A stretch of DNA of 9,641 nucleotides from JBOGED01 sp050743625 (GTDB lineage Bacteria > Actinomycetota > Nitriliruptoria > Euzebyales > Egibacteraceae): positions 1-9,641 of the forward strand of contig JBOGED010000234.1 of assembly GCA_050743625.1 (NCBI GenBank), given 5' to 3'. The position numbers and the translations under genes were made by a program. Positions 7,483 through 9,641 of the stretch are shown here, one piece after another (position 1 is the stretch's first letter; every line of letters starts with the position of its first letter). The notes beneath the pieces were generated by a model. It was not told the origin of the DNA and searched no databases. It worked only from the letters and a program-made list of their open reading frames with translations.

Positions 7483-8307
7483 TTACGTTTTCGCTGCCGC
7501 GCTGCCGGCTGGCACCGCTTCAGCGTCAACCTCAGCCTCGATGCCCAGCAGCCGGATCAGCGTCTCAGCCCACAGGGCGAAGATGCCGCCAGCCAGCCAG
7601 CCATAAAAGACGAACGGCCAGTGGAACGGGACCGCGAAGATCTCCTCCGTGATCCAGAGGCTATGCCCCCACTCGTTCATGGCGACCTGCATCACTTCGG
7701 TCACGGACGCTGCGATCAGCAGCGCGAAGGACCAGGGGAAGCCCTTGTCCGCGCCGTACACCTTGGGTAGCCGCGTGCGGCCGTAGAGATAGGTCCCGAT
7801 GGTCAGGGTGATCCCCATGGGGAAGAACAGGTAGAACATCGGGATGTGCGCGGGCGTGAAGGCCGAGTCACGAACGGCCGTCTGGTGCCACGCACCGTCG
7901 AAGTTGGGCCAGAAGCTGGCTTCCACGAAGAGAACCACCGACGTGGCGCCGACCAGACCCCAGAACACTGCGACCCGGCGAACTTCCTCGTCGTGTGTGA
8001 TGTTGTGGGCGATGGTCTTGCCGGTACGCACCAGCCAACCCCACCAGCCGAGCGTGAAGCCGATGATGCCGAGCAGGCCGACCACGAGCGGGATCTTCCA
8101 GAGAAGGAAGAACTCTCGACTCGCGGCGTCCAACCCAGTGGTCCAGGCGAACTGGAAGACGTACGCCTCGTACACCAGGGCGATGCCAAGAACCACGAGC
8201 GGCGCCACGATGCCGGTGCGCCACCCTCCTAACCAGTCGATTGGCCCGCGACCGGGCCGGGTCGGTACAGCCTTCGCAGACTGTACGTCTTTCGAGATTT
8301 GCGCCAT
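7483..8307 (-). CDS. pmoC/amoC: Copper membrane monooxygenase subunit C (PmoC/AmoC family)
   Basis: The 274-residue integral membrane subunit carries the CuC and CuD sites now favoured as catalytic. The motif FDGAWHQ followed by TPAHI supplies D137, H141 and H154, which match methanotroph D156, H160 and H173 with the same spacing. NEWGH and PFHW supply N211, H215 and H229, matching N227, H231 and H245. All six ligands are therefore kept. About six membrane helices are visible (near 33-53, 71-93, 112-131, 156-176, 191-209 and 228-248). The N-terminal 30 residues are cytoplasmic-looking, and the C-terminal tail (about 255-274) is Ala/Glu-rich. The ATG at 8307 has AGGAG 7 bases upstream (8315-8319). 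It is the first gene of the operon, about 110 bases downstream of a promoter candidate. Confidence 0.97.
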   Translation of the reverse strand: MAQISKDVQSAKAVPTRPGRGPIDWLGGWRTGIVAPLVVLGIALVYEAYVFQFAWTTGLDAASREFFLLWKIPLVVGLLGIIGFTLGWWGWLVRTGKTIAHNITHDEEVRRVAVFWGLVGATSVVLFVEASFWPNFDGAWHQTAVRDSAFTPAHIPMFYLFFPMGITLTIGTYLYGRTRLPKVYGADKGFPWSFALLIAASVTEVMQVAMNEWGHSLWITEEIFAVPFHWPFVFYGWLAGGIFALWAETLIRLLGIEAEVDAEAVPAGSAAAKT

Positions 8308-8352
8308 CCCTCATCTCCTCTCGGACAGCGTCATGCGTCCGAGCACCACCAA

Positions 8353-8367
8353 CCGGGTACTCCCCGG
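8353..8367 (-). other. Small hairpin in the xmoC leader
   Basis: CCGGG/CCCGG arms around a 5-base loop lie within the predicted 5' leader of xmoC, about 45 bases before the start codon. The stem is short. It may influence leader folding, or mean nothing. Confidence 0.25.
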
Positions 8368-8420
8368 GACAGGAATACTCGCGGCGGCGCTCCTTCCGTT
8401 TCCGCACGTCTCCAGCAAGT

Positions 8421-8450
8421 AACATAACTCCCCAGCGGAGTCGGTGTGAA
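8421..8450 (-). promoter_or_regulatory. Candidate sigma-70-type promoter of the CuMMO operon
   Basis: On the minus strand TTCACA (8450-8445; 5 of 6 to the -35 consensus) is followed after 18 bases by TATGTT (8426-8421; 4 of 6 to the -10 consensus). Transcription would start near 8414 and give a leader of about 107 bases. The -35 element begins just after the last TAGGG repeat, which suits activation by a protein bound there. Confidence 0.5.
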
Positions 8451-8451
8451 C

Positions 8452-8489
8452 CCCTACTGACTCCCTAATGGCCCCCTAATACTCCCCTA
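8452..8489 (-). promoter_or_regulatory. Four TAGGG direct repeats at exact 11-base spacing: likely activator site
   Basis: Reading the minus strand, TAGGG starts at 8489, 8478, 8467 and 8456, each 11 bases from the next, roughly one helical turn. The fuller units read CTAGGGGAG, TTAGGGGGC, TTAGGGAGT and GTAGGGGTT. A degenerate copy, TGGGGAG, starts at 8434, exactly 22 bases after the fourth and abutting the -10 element. In the SARP family, heptamers repeated every 11 or 22 bases beside the -35 element are the known binding pattern, though with other heptamer sequences. An inverted TAGGGG lies upstream at 8517-8522, next to the palindrome ACCTAGGT (8507-8514). Confidence 0.6.
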
Positions 8490-8558
8490 GCAATTCTCTC
8501 TCGAGTACCTAGGTGTTAGGGGTATCTAGAGACGAACCGGTCTTGCTCTGGGCATAAC

Positions 8559-9242
8559 CTAGGCGACGATCTCCATACGCAGGCCACGCGCGTCGCGCTC
8601 GCCTCCGAGGACCACCGCCTCACCTCGTACCCAGCGGCTCGCCGTCCATAACAGGGCATAGGCGTCGAGCACGTCGTCTGGCGCCGCGCCCCGCAGCTGC
8701 TGACCCGTGGCTTTGGTGACGTCAGAGAAGGGACCGACAAGGGCCGCGAGACGCTCGGCCCGCCCAGCCGGGCTCCTCTTGGAGTGCGCCATCGGTCCGC
8801 CGGCGAGCAGTGCGAAGGACACCTCTGGATGGGCTTCCACAATCCGGTCCTGTACCTCTGGCGTGATGACCTGGTCGACCTCGCGGACCTTCGGCAATAT
8901 CCCGAACGCCTGCCGGGAGATCCCTTTTCCCGTCAGCTCGCGGTTGAGCGCGAGCGCCTCGTCCCAGCTCGCCACATCGAGCAAACCGCGGAGTGGCGCG
9001 GGGAACACCGAAGAGTGGCGGGTCCCCAGCCGGGCTCTCGCCTCCCCGTCGCACCGGCGCGGCTGGAGATCCGTCAACCCGATCGGCATGTCGACGGCCA
9101 CGGCATCGAGGTCGCCAGCCTGAACCCGGGCGAGCGCCTCGCCAAAGCCCGCGATCACCTCAACCATGACCGGAATGTCTGTCCCCACCTGCCCGGTGGC
9201 CAACACCCACCCGCCCCGGCACCCATCGAGGCCACCCACCAT
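8559..9242 (-). CDS. DUF429 family protein
   Basis: The 227-residue product starts MVGGLDGCRGGW, the usual opening of DUF429 proteins, which are predicted to have an RNase H-like fold. Likely acidic active-site residues are D6 (GLDGCRGGW), D51 (VDMPIG), E140 in AHPEVSF, and D189/D190/D193 (PDDVLDAYA). The motif HSSVFPAPLR (76-85) is also typical. A biochemical role is not established in what I can see; nuclease activity is only a family prediction. The frame stays open upstream to 9632, but family similarity begins at the ATG at 9242 and the upstream residues look non-coding, so I take 9242. A GTG 7 codons earlier is possible. The gene has the same orientation as the CuMMO operon but ends about 250 bases before xmoC, beyond its promoter, so it is probably a separate unit. 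Confidence 0.85.
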   Translation of the reverse strand: MVGGLDGCRGGWVLATGQVGTDIPVMVEVIAGFGEALARVQAGDLDAVAVDMPIGLTDLQPRRCDGEARARLGTRHSSVFPAPLRGLLDVASWDEALALNRELTGKGISRQAFGILPKVREVDQVITPEVQDRIVEAHPEVSFALLAGGPMAHSKRSPAGRAERLAALVGPFSDVTKATGQQLRGAAPDDVLDAYALLWTASRWVRGEAVVLGGERDARGLRMEIVA

Positions 9243-9383
9243 CGCCCCACGCTCGGACACCTCCCTCCGGCGCCTCCCCCACGGTCGCCGCGCCCGTACG
9301 AACTCCAAGATGCTCACCACGCCACAGTGTCCGCCGCCGTGCCATGAGGCAAGCCGGATTTTCGCCCACGGCCTACGGGGTGA

Positions 9384-9628
9384 CGGCGCCAGCCGGCCCT
9401 TTCCGGCCCTGCACTGAGATGAGAATCGGCTACATGCCGCCTGGTTTGTCGGGTTCGCGCCAGTTGGTTGGTGGCCTATTCCTGCACTGTGCAGACTAAT
9501 GCCGGTAGTTCGGCAAAACTCTGCACAGTAGCGCCCGGCGCTTCGTTCGATGCCTCGCTCGAGCGCGGAAAGGTCGCGGGACGCCTGGTTTGCCTGATTC
9601 TCATCCTCCGGGGCGGCGGCGCCAGCCG
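9384..9628. repeat. Nested direct and inverted repeats in a gene-free end region
   Basis: No convincing gene is seen in 9243-9641. Within it, short repeats are paired around a central dyad. CGGCGCCAGCCG occurs at 9384-9395 and 9617-9628 (direct). GATGAGAATC at 9418-9427 returns inverted at 9596-9605. CGCCTGGTTTG occurs at 9438-9448 and 9582-9592 (direct). In the middle, ACTGTGCAGA (9486-9495) pairs with TCTGCACAGT (9520-9529). CTGCAC half-sites occur at 9409, 9482 and 9521, plus one inverted at 9489. This may be a regulatory region, a site for recombination, or the remains of a small mobile element. Confidence 0.45.
9486..9529. promoter_or_regulatory. Perfect 10-base dyad with an inner stem
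   Basis: The 10-base arms ACTGTGCAGA and TCTGCACAGT enclose a second stem, GCCG (9501-9504) and CGGC (9511-9514). Five unpaired bases lie on each side (ctaat and aaaac) and a 6-base loop is at the top. The symmetry is exact. The left arm also overlaps an odd palindrome, CTGCAC-T-GTGCAG (9482-9494), which looks like an operator. It lies about 250 bases upstream of the DUF429 start. Confidence 0.5.
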
Positions 9629-9641
9629 CCATGAGCTGCTG

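Noticed and set aside
7868..8425. 185-codon frame overlapping the xmoC start
   Set aside because: It is a shifted frame over xmoC with an Arg-rich, unnatural composition; xmoC itself is certain from its copper ligands.
8490..8558. Terminator of the DUF429 gene
   Set aside because: Only 4-base stems around CCTAGG are present and no U-run follows; not enough to call.
9243..9632. 130-codon upstream extension of the DUF429 frame
   Set aside because: DUF429 similarity begins at the ATG at 9242. The upstream residues are low in typical protein character and cover the repeat block.
1..9641. tRNA, rRNA, CRISPR array or insertion sequence
   Set aside because: I saw no cloverleaf, rRNA-like stretch, regularly spaced repeat-spacer array or transposase in any frame.

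Overview
The window is high-GC DNA with actinobacterial features: an AfsR/SARP-type regulator with BTAD, NB-ARC and TPR parts, strong Shine-Dalgarno sites, and a copper membrane monooxygenase (CuMMO) operon in C-A-B order. The likely source is an actinomycete-like bacterium (mycobacterial, nocardioidal or pseudonocardial type). This comes from gene content and composition only; no taxonomic marker is present.

Layout. (1) 15-1190, minus: a 391-residue Arg-rich protein I do not recognise. (2) 1191-1343: a divergent spacer with short inverted repeats. (3) 1344-4295, plus: a 983-residue AfsR-like regulator. (4) 4298-8307, minus: the CuMMO operon, meeting the regulator tail to tail with a 2-base gap. 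It reads xmoC (8307-7483), two tandem hairpins, xmoA (7282-6497), xmoB (6392-5088), a GC-rich hairpin, a 53-residue one-helix microprotein (5010-4849) with a full AAGGAGG site, and a four-helix membrane protein (4846-4298) coupled to it. (5) 8308-8558: the control region of the operon, with a promoter candidate and four 11-base-spaced TAGGG repeats. (6) 8559-9242, minus: a DUF429 protein. (7) 9243-9641: no convincing gene, but a nested set of direct and inverted repeats.

How the genes may work together. XmoC keeps all six CuC and CuD ligands and XmoB keeps the three CuB ligands, so the enzyme looks catalytically intact. The sequence does not decide whether the substrate is ammonia, methane or a short alkane; characterised actinobacterial relatives oxidise short-chain hydrocarbons. 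The two small membrane proteins at the operon end are candidate accessory subunits or copper/assembly factors.

The most interesting link is regulatory. SARP-family activators are known to bind heptamers repeated every 11 bases next to the -35 element. Such an array lies directly upstream of xmoC, while the window also encodes a SARP/AfsR-type protein next to the other end of the operon. The proposed system is a SARP-controlled copper monooxygenase with two small membrane partners.
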